A stretch of 64,000 nt of DNA. Origin: Pseudomonadota bacterium. Lineage in GTDB: Bacteria > Pseudomonadota > Gammaproteobacteria > Burkholderiales > Burkholderiaceae_B. The stretch is taken from NCBI GenBank assembly GCA_023440825.1, contig JAEXRL010000009.1:186001-250000 (forward strand). The letters are read 5' to 3'. This document shows, piece by piece, positions 7,435-16,341 of the stretch. The position numbers and the translations under genes are program-made. Each line of letters begins with the position of its first letter. The stretch's first letter is position 1. Under the pieces are notes generated by a model, which worked only from the letters and a program-made list of their open reading frames with translations, did no database searches and was not told the DNA's origin.

Positions 7435-9056
7435 CGTGTCTTTTCCATATAAAAGGCTTGCAGCGCGGCTTGCAAGGGCTTGATATGTTCCGCGTCCCAG
7501 CGTCCTGCGATATATGCATCGGGACGCAGTAGATAGAGGCAGCCGCTTTGATAGCGATGGTGGTTGGCTTTGTCGATGTGCCACGTGGCGGGGCAGGTGG
7601 GGGCTTGGTGTTGAGCCAGTACGAGCTGTAAAGCGGGCAGTGACTCTGGGGTGACGAAGCGAGCCAGCGTATCTTTTACAGCCTGGGCTTGGGCAGGGCT
7701 CAGCTCTACACCTAGTACAACGAAGCCTTGACCAAAGAACTCGCTAAAATGTCGTTGCTCTTGATGGCGCCGTAATAATAGTTCGCGTGCAGCCTGTCCG
7801 GGAGCATGGGCTGGATCGGCATCACGTCTGGTGTCCTCTAGGTTTAAGGCCGAGCCTGTATAGGCAATAGGAGCGGACTGCCTAGGATTGATCAGTGAGC
7901 GTACTTTTTCATCCACCAAGCTAAGTCGTAGCGTGGCCTCACGCATCAGTGTAAAGCCGTAATGAGGGGGAGCCATAAACTCGGTGCTTTTAGCACCATA
8001 GCTGATGTTTTGCTGCGTCGCATATACGCGCTCGCTGCTGTAACTGTCCAGTAAATCATCCGTGGCCTGACCACGCATGACCCAGGCGAGCTTCCAGGCC
8101 AGGTTGCCGATATCGTCTAAACCGGAGTTCAGACCACGTACACCAAAAATAGGCACTAAATGCCCGGCATCACCCGCGAACAGCACGCGCTGGTGACGAT
8201 AGCTTTCTAGGCTAAGGCATTTGGCATTGTAAAGACTGATCCATAGTGGTTTCCAAGGGGCCGTTTCGCCAATCATATCTAGATGAGCTTGTACGCGAGG
8301 CAGGACGTTTTCTGCTTGAACAGCAGCGTGAGCATCTTCGTCATCGGCTAATTGGTAATCGATACGCCACACGTTTTCTGGCTGTCTATGCATAAGAATG
8401 GTGGAGCCAGGATTGGAAGGAGGGTCAAACCAAGCTAAGCGCTCGACTGGACGCGTTGATTCTTGCTCTATGTCCACGATGACATAACGGCCCTCGTATT
8501 GCATGCCCTTAAGGCTGAGTCCTAAACAGTCTCGTACAGTGCTACGACCGCCGTCGCAGGCCACTAGCCATTGCGCTTGTATCCATTGTTGCTGCCCTTG
8601 TGATTCGACCAAGGCACGTACACCCTGCCCATCTTGCTGCACGGCAAGCACGCGACTGTTCCAGCGAATATGTGCCAGCTCAGGGTGTTGTTGCATGATC
8701 TCATGCGCGTATTGCTCTATATAGTATTGCTGAATATTGACCATGGGCGCATAGCGCTGGGTGGGGTCGTGCGGCATATCAAAGTGCAATACTTCTTGAT
8801 CACGAAAATAGCTGCGTCCTGCTGTCCATCCAAGTCCTTTACTTAGCAGTGCTTTGTCTGCGCCAAACCAGCTCATGATTTCCTGTGAGCGACGTGAAAT
8901 ACAGATGGCCCGGCTGCCTGTGCAGTAGGTGTCATCCGCTTCTATGGTTAGGGAGGCAATACCATATTTGGCCAAGAGAGCGGCCAGAGCCAGCCCAACT
9001 GGCCCACCACCTGCAATCAATACGGGTGTTTGCGTTGGCAGTTCAGTGTGAGACAT
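7431..9056 (-). CDS. FAD-dependent aromatic monooxygenase (class A flavoprotein hydroxylase)
   Basis: A 541-residue NAD(P)H- and FAD-dependent hydroxylase of the PheA/TfdB/MhpA family that should hydroxylate a phenolic or related aromatic compound. The GxGxxG motif (IAGGGPVGLALAALL, about residues 14-28), the DG motif (ACDGGRSTVRD, about 165) and the GD motif (FAGDAGHLVPIFGVRGLNSG, about 292-311) are all present. There is a thioredoxin-like C-terminal region as in MhpA. No signal peptide. It overlaps the DUF2783-like gene by four bases. The exact substrate cannot be read from the sequence; the neighbouring sulfatase and Bug receptor suggest an imported aromatic acid or aryl sulfate. Confidence 0.88.
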   Translation of the reverse strand: MSHTELPTQTPVLIAGGGPVGLALAALLAKYGIASLTIEADDTYCTGSRAICISRRSQEIMSWFGADKALLSKGLGWTAGRSYFRDQEVLHFDMPHDPTQRYAPMVNIQQYYIEQYAHEIMQQHPELAHIRWNSRVLAVQQDGQGVRALVESQGQQQWIQAQWLVACDGGRSTVRDCLGLSLKGMQYEGRYVIVDIEQESTRPVERLAWFDPPSNPGSTILMHRQPENVWRIDYQLADDEDAHAAVQAENVLPRVQAHLDMIGETAPWKPLWISLYNAKCLSLESYRHQRVLFAGDAGHLVPIFGVRGLNSGLDDIGNLAWKLAWVMRGQATDDLLDSYSSERVYATQQNISYGAKSTEFMAPPHYGFTLMREATLRLSLVDEKVRSLINPRQSAPIAYTGSALNLEDTRRDADPAHAPGQAARELLLRRHQEQRHFSEFFGQGFVVLGVELSPAQAQAVKDTLARFVTPESLPALQLVLAQHQAPTCPATWHIDKANHHRYQSGCLYLLRPDAYIAGRWDAEHIKPLQAALQAFYMEKTR

Positions 9057-9238
9057 GATTTTTTATCCTATGTTGTTGTGTGCGCAACTAGTTGGGTATA
9101 AAAATAGACCAGCGTATTAATACCGTGCCTCGAGTTTTTCAAGTAGCTCGTGCTCAGCCTGAGGCGGGTGCAAATGCGCGGGTCGATGAGAGGGGTTGTT
9201 TGGCTTGTATGGGCAAAGCCTACAAGCCAGATCAGGGT

Positions 9239-10216
9239 TTAGTCTGTACTGATATTGCCGTGTTCAATAACGGTTTTCCATTGCTCGGCAACCTTGTCCA
9301 GACGTGTTTGGGTGTCTACGGGCTTGGTGTGCAAGGGGTTCAAGTTCATTGTTTGCAGCGTATCGAGTATGCGCGGATTAGCGAAAGCATGTTCGATCAG
9401 GGCGCTCCACTTATCTTTGAGCTCATCAGACAGGCCTTTTGGGCCCATTAAGGTAAATCCGAACTCCACATCAAAGTCTTCCAGGCCTTCCAGTCCAGAC
9501 TCTTGGATAGTGGCCACATTGGGCATGAGCGGATCACGCTCAGCACTGGATACGGCCAGTGGAACGAGGCGCTCAGACTCTACAAACTGGATGGCGCCAC
9601 CTATTGCTAAGAAGCCGGCTTGGGTTTGCCCGCTGACTAGGCCTGTGGTGGCGGGCGCGTTACCTTGGTAAGGCACATGAATCATATTGCCTTTGATTTT
9701 TTGGTTCAGGTATTCCATGGTGAGGTGGCCGGGAGCGCCAATACCTGCCGTGGCGTAGGTAATGTCTTCAGTCCGTGCTTTTTCAATAAATTCTGCAAAG
9801 CTTGTAATTTTCTCATCTGGATGAGTTAAAAGCGTTTGCGAAAACGAGCCCACCATGCTGATGGGGCTGAGGTCTTTACGTGCGTCAAAATTGCTTTTCA
9901 CGTAGATGAAAGGGTTAACCGTGTAGAGCGTGTCTACAGTTAATAGCAGGGTGTAGCCGTCAGGTTTTTGGCGTGCGACATGCTGAGCACCTACCTGGCC
10001 ATTTGCACCGGCCCGGTTCTCCACGATGACGGCTTGACCTAGCTGTTTTCCTGCATCTTCCGCAAAGAGGCGTGCGGTAATGTCCAGCAGCCCTCCGGGT
10101 GGGTAGTTCACCACTAAGGTGATAGGACGCTCAGGATAGGCCGCTAGGGCGGGCCCAGTGGGCAGTACCAGGGCGGCGCCCAGCGCGAATAAACCTAGCG
10201 TTTTCCTACATAGCAT
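9239..10216 (-). CDS. Bug/TctC-family tripartite tricarboxylate transporter substrate-binding protein
   Basis: A 325-residue periplasmic receptor. The N-terminus (LCRKTLGLFALGAALVL..GPALAA) is a clear Sec signal peptide, followed by the family start YPERPITLVVNYPPGG and the AGANGQVGAQHVARQKPDGYTLL region. I chose the ATG at 10216 because GGAGA lies seven bases upstream; an in-frame GTG at 10228 overlaps that ribosome-binding site. No TctA/TctB membrane genes are nearby, which is usual for the expanded Bug family of Bordetella relatives. It lies between the monooxygenase and the sulfatase and probably binds their substrate. Confidence 0.92.
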   Translation of the reverse strand: MLCRKTLGLFALGAALVLPTGPALAAYPERPITLVVNYPPGGLLDITARLFAEDAGKQLGQAVIVENRAGANGQVGAQHVARQKPDGYTLLLTVDTLYTVNPFIYVKSNFDARKDLSPISMVGSFSQTLLTHPDEKITSFAEFIEKARTEDITYATAGIGAPGHLTMEYLNQKIKGNMIHVPYQGNAPATTGLVSGQTQAGFLAIGGAIQFVESERLVPLAVSSAERDPLMPNVATIQESGLEGLEDFDVEFGFTLMGPKGLSDELKDKWSALIEHAFANPRILDTLQTMNLNPLHTKPVDTQTRLDKVAEQWKTVIEHGNISTD

Positions 10217-10258
10217 TGTTGTCTCCACGAAGTAGATAGTAATAGAGCAAAGGGAGTA

Positions 10259-11842
10259 TTAGCCGATAGCGGTAGGCCCCGGACTGGTTTCCGAGTGCTC
10301 TATCATGGCTAGGGATAAGGCTTGCAGCATGGCGAGCTTTGCATCTTTGTGGGACTCGCTATGCCACAGGTTCTGTAATTCGTGTGGGTCTGCATGCAGG
10401 TCATACAGCTCTCCCCAGTCGCAACCGTCATAGATGCTTAACCTGTATTGCGTGCTGATTAAGGTGCGCATACGAACGCGACGGTCAAAGCCAAACATAA
10501 TGCGCTGACCTTCCTCTTCGATCAGCACTTTATCGCGTAATTGATCACACTCACCACGCATTAAGGGTAATAAAGATTTACCCTGCATGCCGTTGTAAGG
10601 CGTAATGCCGACGCGATCTAAAATGGTGGACGCTAAGTCTAGTGTGGAACTGAGCGCATCAGAGCTCCCGTTGGCGTGTGGGTCGTGAGGATCCATCCAG
10701 ATGAATGGTGTGCGTAGAACACTGCGAAAGTGTACCGGACCTTTCCAGAGTAACTGGTGATCGCCTAAGTACTCTCCATGATCACTCATGAATATCACAA
10801 TGGTATTGTCGCTCAGGCCTTGGTCTTTCAGCTCTTGCATGACCTGACCAATCACCTCGTCAATATGCGTAATAGAGCCATAGTTCAGGGCGATCGCCTC
10901 ACGGGCCTCACGCTCGTTGCAGGCAAACACCGCAGGCGTGGTTTTTAGGGCAACACGTTGATCACGCTGATCATAGAGCCACTGTACGGGCGGGCTGGTA
11001 GGATAGTGTTCACAGGCGTGGAAAGACTCGGGCAGATCCATATCATCAGGGTCATACATGTCCCAGTAGCGCCCTGGTGGGGTGAAGGGGTGATGGGGAT
11101 CCGGAAAGGAACACATCATGAAAAAAGGTTTATCACCTTTGGCATAATCGCGTAACCGAGCTTTAGTTTCTTGTCCCAGATACGAGCTGATCGATAGCTC
11201 TTCAGGGACACGGGTACGCCAGGCCTGTCCGAACTGACTTAATTCGTATTCGGGTGTAGGGATAGCGTTTTCCCGTCCTGTACTAGCGGCTACCTCGGGA
11301 TGATTTTTTTCAAGCCAGCGCCAGTAGTGCCCCCACACCTGATCGCCATGGTCCACCGCCAGCGTAACGTGTGAAAACCCATAGAACGGAGTCTGTACAT
11401 CGTGTGACGCATCCTCACGCCAATGAGGCCCCCATTCTTGCTCGTAGTTGCCGTCCTTGGGGTGATAGGCTTCACCCTCGGTGTGTGGATCAGTGGGGCC
11501 AGGCCAGTGTGGGCCAAAGCCGGTCATATTCTGTAAGTGTGATTTGCCGATCAAGGCCGTTTCGTAGCCATCTTCCTTAAGCTTTTCGACAAAGGTCACG
11601 CTATCTAGGGGTAATGGAATCCCGTTATGTCGCACGCCATGTGCAGAGGGCATGCGTCCTGTCATTAACGAGGAGCGATTTGGCATGCAAATGGGTGTGG
11701 CGACATAGAAGTTATCTGCACGCCAGCCTCGTTGAGCAATTGCGTCTAGATTGGGTGTCTTAACTATCTTGTTGCCATACGCACCTAAGTGCTGGGCTTT
11801 TTGTTGATCAGTAATAAATAACAGAATATTGGGTTTTTTCAT
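10259..11842 (-). CDS. Sulfatase family hydrolase (type I, Cys-type)
   Basis: A 527-residue alkaline-phosphatase-superfamily enzyme. The active-site motif C-x-P-x-R is present as CMPNRSSLMTGR, with Cys52 predicted to become formylglycine. Metal-site segments include ITDQQ (11-15) and SDHGEYLGDHQLLWKG. The N-terminus MKKPNILLFITDQQ is a standard cytoplasmic sulfatase start and there is no signal peptide; an in-frame GTG at 11875 would add 11 residues. The family includes choline sulfatase, aryl sulfatases and phosphonate monoester hydrolases, and I cannot choose between them. It is first in the leftward group with the Bug receptor and monooxygenase, divergent from a LysR gene. Confidence 0.88.
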   Translation of the reverse strand: MKKPNILLFITDQQKAQHLGAYGNKIVKTPNLDAIAQRGWRADNFYVATPICMPNRSSLMTGRMPSAHGVRHNGIPLPLDSVTFVEKLKEDGYETALIGKSHLQNMTGFGPHWPGPTDPHTEGEAYHPKDGNYEQEWGPHWREDASHDVQTPFYGFSHVTLAVDHGDQVWGHYWRWLEKNHPEVAASTGRENAIPTPEYELSQFGQAWRTRVPEELSISSYLGQETKARLRDYAKGDKPFFMMCSFPDPHHPFTPPGRYWDMYDPDDMDLPESFHACEHYPTSPPVQWLYDQRDQRVALKTTPAVFACNEREAREAIALNYGSITHIDEVIGQVMQELKDQGLSDNTIVIFMSDHGEYLGDHQLLWKGPVHFRSVLRTPFIWMDPHDPHANGSSDALSSTLDLASTILDRVGITPYNGMQGKSLLPLMRGECDQLRDKVLIEEEGQRIMFGFDRRVRMRTLISTQYRLSIYDGCDWGELYDLHADPHELQNLWHSESHKDAKLAMLQALSLAMIEHSETSPGPTAIG

Positions 11843-11938
11843 TGTCTTGACGACGTAAACAGAATGATGCTTCACATTATTGATGTCTCAGGCATAATTG
11901 AATAATGAGAATTTGTTTGATCTACATCAATAAATGTT

Positions 11939-12868
11939 ATGACTATTCAAAACGACTGGACTCGTAATTTACGTTTACGCCAATTGCAAATGCTGGAACG
12001 CTTGTGTGAGGTAGGCACTATTACTCAGGTAGCGCAGGAGTACCAGTTGACGCAGCCCGCCTTGTCCAAATGGTTGCGTGACTTTGAGGAAAGCTTAGGT
12101 GTACAGCTTTTTAGACGTCATGCGCGAGGCTTAACTCCCTTACCCATAGCTCTAGAATTAGCACGTCAAGCTAAGGCGATTGGCGGCCGTATGACGCGGG
12201 TGCGGCAGCTCGTGGAGCAAATGGTGGGAGAGGCCAGTGCACAAGTCAGCATAGGGGTTAACTCTATGGTTGCTGTTGTGTTTTTACCGCTGCTAAGTCG
12301 CTTATTTCATGAGCGTTATCCAAAGGCGAGCTTGCAGGTGGTGGAAGGTTCACTGGATATATTGCTGCCACGTTTGAGGCAGGGCGAGCTGGACTTGGTT
12401 ATTGGGCGAGTGGAAACAGGGCAAGTACTGTATGGCTTGGAACAAGAGCGTTTGTGCCATGTGCCTATCTGTCTGGCCTGTTGCCAAACGCATCCTTTGG
12501 CTCAAAAGCAGCACGTTTCTTGGCAAGAGGCACTCAGGTACCCATGGGTAGCACCCGGACACACCAGCCCGATCCGAGAGCAACTGGAAATGGGCGTAGA
12601 GCGTTTGGGCTTACATCCACCTACTGTGTTGATAGAGTCCAACTCAGTGTCAACCATGATTCGTTTGTTGCCAGGTACGAATCGCTTGGCGCTGATGTCT
12701 GCATTAATGGTCGAAAGTATGGATCTGACCACCACGGTAAATGTGCCCTGGGTGGGGATGGGGATGGATGCGCAAATGAATCTGGTGTGGCGTGACGATG
12801 AGGACAATACTCCTGCTCTGTATGCGCTGATGGATTGCGCCCGGGAACAGGCTAAACAATTGGCCTAG
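11939..12868 (+). CDS. LysR-family transcriptional regulator
   Basis: A 309-residue protein with the N-terminal helix-turn-helix (LRLRQLQMLERLCEVGTITQVAQEYQLTQPALSKWLRDFEESLG, residues 11-54) and a C-terminal effector domain. It is divergent from the sulfatase gene with about 96 bases between the starts, the classical arrangement for a LysR activator of the sulfatase-Bug-monooxygenase genes. A T-rich terminator follows it. Confidence 0.93.
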   Translation: MTIQNDWTRNLRLRQLQMLERLCEVGTITQVAQEYQLTQPALSKWLRDFEESLGVQLFRRHARGLTPLPIALELARQAKAIGGRMTRVRQLVEQMVGEASAQVSIGVNSMVAVVFLPLLSRLFHERYPKASLQVVEGSLDILLPRLRQGELDLVIGRVETGQVLYGLEQERLCHVPICLACCQTHPLAQKQHVSWQEALRYPWVAPGHTSPIREQLEMGVERLGLHPPTVLIESNSVSTMIRLLPGTNRLALMSALMVESMDLTTTVNVPWVGMGMDAQMNLVWRDDEDNTPALYALMDCAREQAKQLA

Positions 12869-12870
12869 GC

Positions 12871-12891
12871 AACGGATATATCCGTTTTTTT
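12871..12891 (+). terminator. Terminator after the LysR gene
   Basis: The palindrome AACGGATATATCCGTT runs straight into a T-tract of seven. It begins three bases after the stop codon. Confidence 0.75.
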
Positions 12892-13066
12892 GGTAGCTGT
12901 TTAGGCAGTGTGATCGGCGCGTCACTGGAAATTGATAAGCCTATGCTGATAGGATAGTCATGGTGGGAGCATACAGTCGCGTTTGCCCCGCTTCATAATT
13001 CTAACTACAGCGGCGAGACAAGATAGCAGCGTTTAGGTTCTGTCGCTGATCACAAAGGAGTGCAGC

Positions 13067-14092
13067 ATGAAGGCTTTTTACCACCCCGCGCAGCTCAAGC
13101 ATCACCCGCGTACGTATTTTTCGCGGGGTGCGATGCGTGAGCCCCAAGAGGTGCCGCAGCGCTTAGAGCATCTGGTGGACGCAGCGCGTGCGCTGGGTAT
13201 GGAACTGGTACATCCCGATGATTTTGGTATGCAGCCTTTGCTGGCGGTACATGATCAGGACTACCTTGAGTTCTTGCAGAATGCGCATCAAGCCTGGCAG
13301 AAAATGCCAGCCGATTGGGGGCAGGAGGTCATCTCTAATATTTTTGTGCGCGAGCCTAATCCTCGGCGTGGCATTTTAGCGCAGGCGGCCTACTACATTG
13401 CAGATGGCAGTGCCCCTATTGGTGAGCACACCTGGGAGGCCGCCTATTGGTCCGCTCAAAATGCCGTGGCTGGGGCGCAGGCTTTATTGCAGGGTGAGCG
13501 ACGTGCCTACTCCATTTGTCGTCCTCCAGGGCATCATGCACGGCGCTCTGCAGCGGGTGGTTTTTGCTTTTTAAATAATGCGGCGATTGCGGCCCAGCAC
13601 CTACGACAAAAATTTGAGCGTGTGGTGGTGCTGGATACTGATATGCACCATGGTCAGGGCATACAGGAAATTTTCTACGATAGAGACGATGTTTTTTATA
13701 TGTCCGTACACGGAGATCCCGAAAACTTCTACCCTGTGACGGCAGGCTTTTCCGAAGAACAAGGGGAAGGGGCGGGTAAGGGATTTAACCTGAATCTTTC
13801 TATGCCGCATGGCTCTGAAGCATCGGTGTTTTTTGATTATGTCGAGCAAACCATACAGCAAATGAAAGACTATAAAGCGGATGCCTTAGTGCTTTCATTG
13901 GGCTTCGATATCTATGAAAAGGATCCTCAAGCGCAGGTTCAAGGTATTACCACGGCGGGTTTTGAACATTTGGGCAAACTGATGGCGAGCACAGGTTTAC
14001 CTGTGCTGGTGGTTCAGGAGGGAGGTTACTACCTAGAGGACTTGCAGGTGAATACAGAAGCTTTTTTCAATGGGCTAAAGGCAGGCTTATAG
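13067..14092 (+). CDS. Histone deacetylase family protein, probable acetylpolyamine amidohydrolase
   Basis: A 341-residue zinc amidohydrolase, the same length as the known Mycoplana acetylpolyamine amidohydrolase. The catalytic His pair (RPPGHHA, His156-157), zinc ligands in LDTDMHHGQG (Asp192, His194) and GFDIYEKDP (Asp281), and the Tyr of QEGGYYLED near the C-terminus are all present. It should remove acetyl groups from N-acetylputrescine or similar amines. GGAG lies about 9 bases upstream of the ATG. A hairpin follows the stop. A PuuC-like dehydrogenase and gabT elsewhere in the window could process the released amine, but they are not linked in one operon. Confidence 0.9.
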   Translation: MKAFYHPAQLKHHPRTYFSRGAMREPQEVPQRLEHLVDAARALGMELVHPDDFGMQPLLAVHDQDYLEFLQNAHQAWQKMPADWGQEVISNIFVREPNPRRGILAQAAYYIADGSAPIGEHTWEAAYWSAQNAVAGAQALLQGERRAYSICRPPGHHARRSAAGGFCFLNNAAIAAQHLRQKFERVVVLDTDMHHGQGIQEIFYDRDDVFYMSVHGDPENFYPVTAGFSEEQGEGAGKGFNLNLSMPHGSEASVFFDYVEQTIQQMKDYKADALVLSLGFDIYEKDPQAQVQGITTAGFEHLGKLMASTGLPVLVVQEGGYYLEDLQVNTEAFFNGLKAGL

Positions 14093-14111
14093 GCGAACTG
14101 TTTTTCACGAT

Positions 14112-14140
14112 GTTCCTGGCGTAGCTCATGCGCCAGGAGC
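14112..14140 (+). terminator. Hairpin after the acetylpolyamine amidohydrolase gene
   Basis: TCCTGGCG/CGCCAGGA arms (8 bp, extendable by a wobble and a G-C pair) with a 9-base loop begin 20 bases after the stop. No U-tract follows. Confidence 0.5.
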
Positions 14141-14269
14141 AAAAGACTTACATCGCGATACTCTATCTTGGGCGCTTATGTTTGTGCAGATGTCCCTAGG
14201 CTAGCCAAAAAGCCTAGATCGTCTTAACGTATGGGCTTACATACATTCAAACATAGGAGACATCACACA

Positions 14270-15215
14270 ATGCGATACACCTTGATGCTTAAGGCTGATG
14301 GAAAAGCGACCTTTGAACATTGGCAAAGATTGTTTGCCGAGTATGCCCCGGATGTTGATGTGTATTGGCTAGACGATGAAAGCGTCGATCCAAGCACGGT
14401 GGACTTCGCATTGGTGTGGGAGCCGGACTTTGGTCGTTTGGCACAGTTCCCCAATTTAAAAGTAACGTTCAGTGGGGGGGGCGGGCGTCGATCATATTAT
14501 TGCTGACCCCAGTTACCCTAAGCATGTGCCGATTGTGCGCTTGTTCACGGAAGAGTCGGCCCAGTTGATGCTGGAGTTTGTGACTCTGGCGGCATTAATG
14601 GCGCTTAAAAAAATGCCTGAAGCCATTGCAAATAGTCAGCGGCGTCACTGGGATACCTATGACCTTGACCGGACGGCCAAACAAACCACGATAGGCATGA
14701 TGGGACTGGGTAATTTGGGTACGGTCTCGGCTAGGGCACTGGGGGGCTTGGGTTTTCAGCTATCAGGATGGTCGCGTACTGCTAAGAGCTTAGATGGGAT
14801 GAACACCTACGCAGGCCAGCAAGAGTTAGGCGCGTTTTTGGCGCAAACGGATATTTTAGTGTGCCTGTTGCCCCAAACAGAAGAGACGCGTCATATCATT
14901 TGTGCACAAACCATCGCACAACTGCCTCAGGGGGCAGCGATTGTTAATGTGGGACGAGGTACGCATGTCAATGTACCTGATCTTATTCAGGCTTTGGATA
15001 GCGGACATTTAGCGTGTGCTGTGCTCGATGTTTTTGATCCTGAGCCGTTAGCGGCCGATTCACCTTTGTGGAATCATCCCAAAGTCATTGTGACGCCACA
15101 CATTGCCGCCAATCCTTCCAGACGTTCGCGCGTACAGTATGTAGCGCAGCAGATACAGCGTCATGCAAAGGGACAGGATCTACCGCATATCTTTAATCAC
15201 GATCTGGGCTATTAA
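14270..15215 (+). pseudogene. ghrA: 2-hydroxyacid dehydrogenase (glyoxylate/hydroxypyruvate reductase A type), frameshifted
   Basis: Two overlapping frames together make one GhrA-like enzyme. The first (14270-14506) encodes the N-terminal part ending KVTFSGG; the second continues in the next frame with GAGVDHIIADPSYPKHVPIVRL, the NAD motif MGLGNLGTVSARALGGLGF, and the catalytic NVGRGTHV and DVFDPEPLAADSPLWNHPKVIVTPHIAA segments. The frame changes at a run of eight G (14474-14481); with seven G the two halves fuse into one reading frame of about 314 residues. The start at 14270 follows AGGAGA. This may be a real mutation, a phase-variable tract or a sequencing error. If intact it would reduce glyoxylate or hydroxypyruvate. 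Confidence 0.85.
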
Positions 15216-15218
15216 TCC

Positions 15219-15268
15219 ATCAGCCCTTGCCCAGAGCTACGCCTTAAGCGACATGGGTAAGGGCTGAT
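15219..15268 (+). repeat. 10-bp inverted repeat after the ghrA-like gene
   Basis: ATCAGCCCTT (15219-15228) and AAGGGCTGAT (15259-15268) are perfect inverse copies with a 30-base loop, starting within a few bases of the ghrA stop. It may form an RNA hairpin upstream of the terminator at 15340. Confidence 0.4.
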
Positions 15269-15339
15269 ATCTGGCTTACTGGGAGACAGTGCTTAGTTCT
15301 TTGCTCAGGTGTCATTTCAGCCTATTATCTCTTTTGTTG

Positions 15340-15373
15340 CCTGGCAGCTCATCTGGCTGACCAGGTTTTTTTT
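15340..15373 (+). terminator. Rho-independent terminator downstream of the ghrA-like gene
   Basis: CCTGGCAGC and GCTGACCAGG pair with one bulged A and a 7-base loop, followed by eight T. It lies in the 301-base space between the ghrA-like gene and the GntR gene; the rest of that space holds the GntR promoter and operator. Confidence 0.8.
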
Positions 15374-15478
15374 ATGATATATGAATGGCTTATCGTGGCG
15401 CTGCGTGCTCTTGCGTGATGGTTAACCCTCAATTTGAGCCTGTATCCTTGATCAAGGCCGGACATATGCGATAGTCTG

Positions 15479-15493
15479 GTGGCCTGACCACTG
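15479..15493. promoter_or_regulatory. Candidate GntR operator, copy A (autoregulatory site)
   Basis: GTGGCCTGACCACTG lies 24-38 bases upstream of the GntR start codon. The same 15 bases occur in inverse orientation at 27439-27453, upstream of the ABC transporter operon. The core TGGCCTGACCA matches the TNGTNNNACNA pattern of FadR-type GntR regulators at all but one fixed position. It would overlap the transcription start if the TTGATC at 15449 is the -35 element. Confidence 0.6.
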
Positions 15494-15516
15494 GACCATA
15501 CGAGTATGGCTAAAAA

Positions 15517-16233
15517 ATGAGTACTTTAGAAGCAGTTACCGTTCCACGCCTGTACCGAGTCATTGCTGACCAAATCGCTCAAAAAATACGATTGGGCGAA
15601 TTCAAGGTGGGGGGGCGTTTGCCTTCAGAGCGTGAGCTGGCCGAGCAGTTGCAGGTAAGTCGTGCCTCAGTGCGAGAAGCCTTGATCGCGTTGGAGCTGG
15701 AGGGATATGTAACGGTGCGTGTAGGCACAGGTGTTTTTGTACTAAGAGATCAGGGTGTGGATCTGGCTCGGCTTACCAGTCACACAGAGGGGCTGTCTAG
15801 CCCTAGTGATATTGGACCTTTTGATGCGCTGGAAACGCGTTTGTTACTCGAACCCAGCAGTGCGGCGCTGGCTGCCCAAGTGGCCTCGAAAGAACACGTG
15901 CAGGCCATCGAGCAAGCACATCGTTTAATGGCCACCAGCGATAAGCCCTCGCAGGCGGACTACCAATTTCATATAGCTATTGCTAACGCGTGCGGAAATG
16001 CGGCATTAGCAGCCGTTATACAGCATGTTTGGCAGCTTGCTTTGGGTAGCGCCGTGTATTCACAGTTGGATAAACATTTAGTAGATGCGCAGGTGTGGCG
16101 AGTCGCAGAGCAAGAGCATGCGGTCATTTTAGAGGCGATTGCAGCGGGTGATAGTGCTGGAGCGCATGCTGCGATGAGTGCCCACCTTAGCGGCATATTG
16201 GATCGCTTGCGCGTTGATTTTGCTCAGGTGTAG
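15517..16233 (+). CDS. FadR-subfamily GntR transcriptional regulator
   Basis: A 238-residue regulator with the GntR winged helix (LYRVIADQIAQKIRLGEFKVGGRLPSERELAEQLQVSRASVREAL, about residues 11-55) and an all-helical FCD effector domain behind it. The metal/ligand-binding Asp/His residues are visible around FDALETRLLLEP and YQFHIAIANACGN. It is followed on the same strand by a ThDP enzyme. A 15-bp sequence in its promoter recurs upstream of the leftward ABC transporter operon 12 kb away, which suggests it controls both itself and that operon. Confidence 0.92.
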   Translation: MSTLEAVTVPRLYRVIADQIAQKIRLGEFKVGGRLPSERELAEQLQVSRASVREALIALELEGYVTVRVGTGVFVLRDQGVDLARLTSHTEGLSSPSDIGPFDALETRLLLEPSSAALAAQVASKEHVQAIEQAHRLMATSDKPSQADYQFHIAIANACGNAALAAVIQHVWQLALGSAVYSQLDKHLVDAQVWRVAEQEHAVILEAIAAGDSAGAHAAMSAHLSGILDRLRVDFAQV

Positions 16234-16341
16234 AGCTTGCTTTGATCCCGTTTCATGGCTGCGGTGCAAAGCCTGTTCGCACATTTGGCAGCAAGACGTT
16301 TTTTTCCTGTTCCAGTTATCTATTTAATAGGGGGCACTGAT

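Noticed and set aside
9092..9671. Plus-strand frames over the Bug gene at 9239-10216
   Set aside because: They are shadows of a minus-strand gene with signal peptide and full family sequence.
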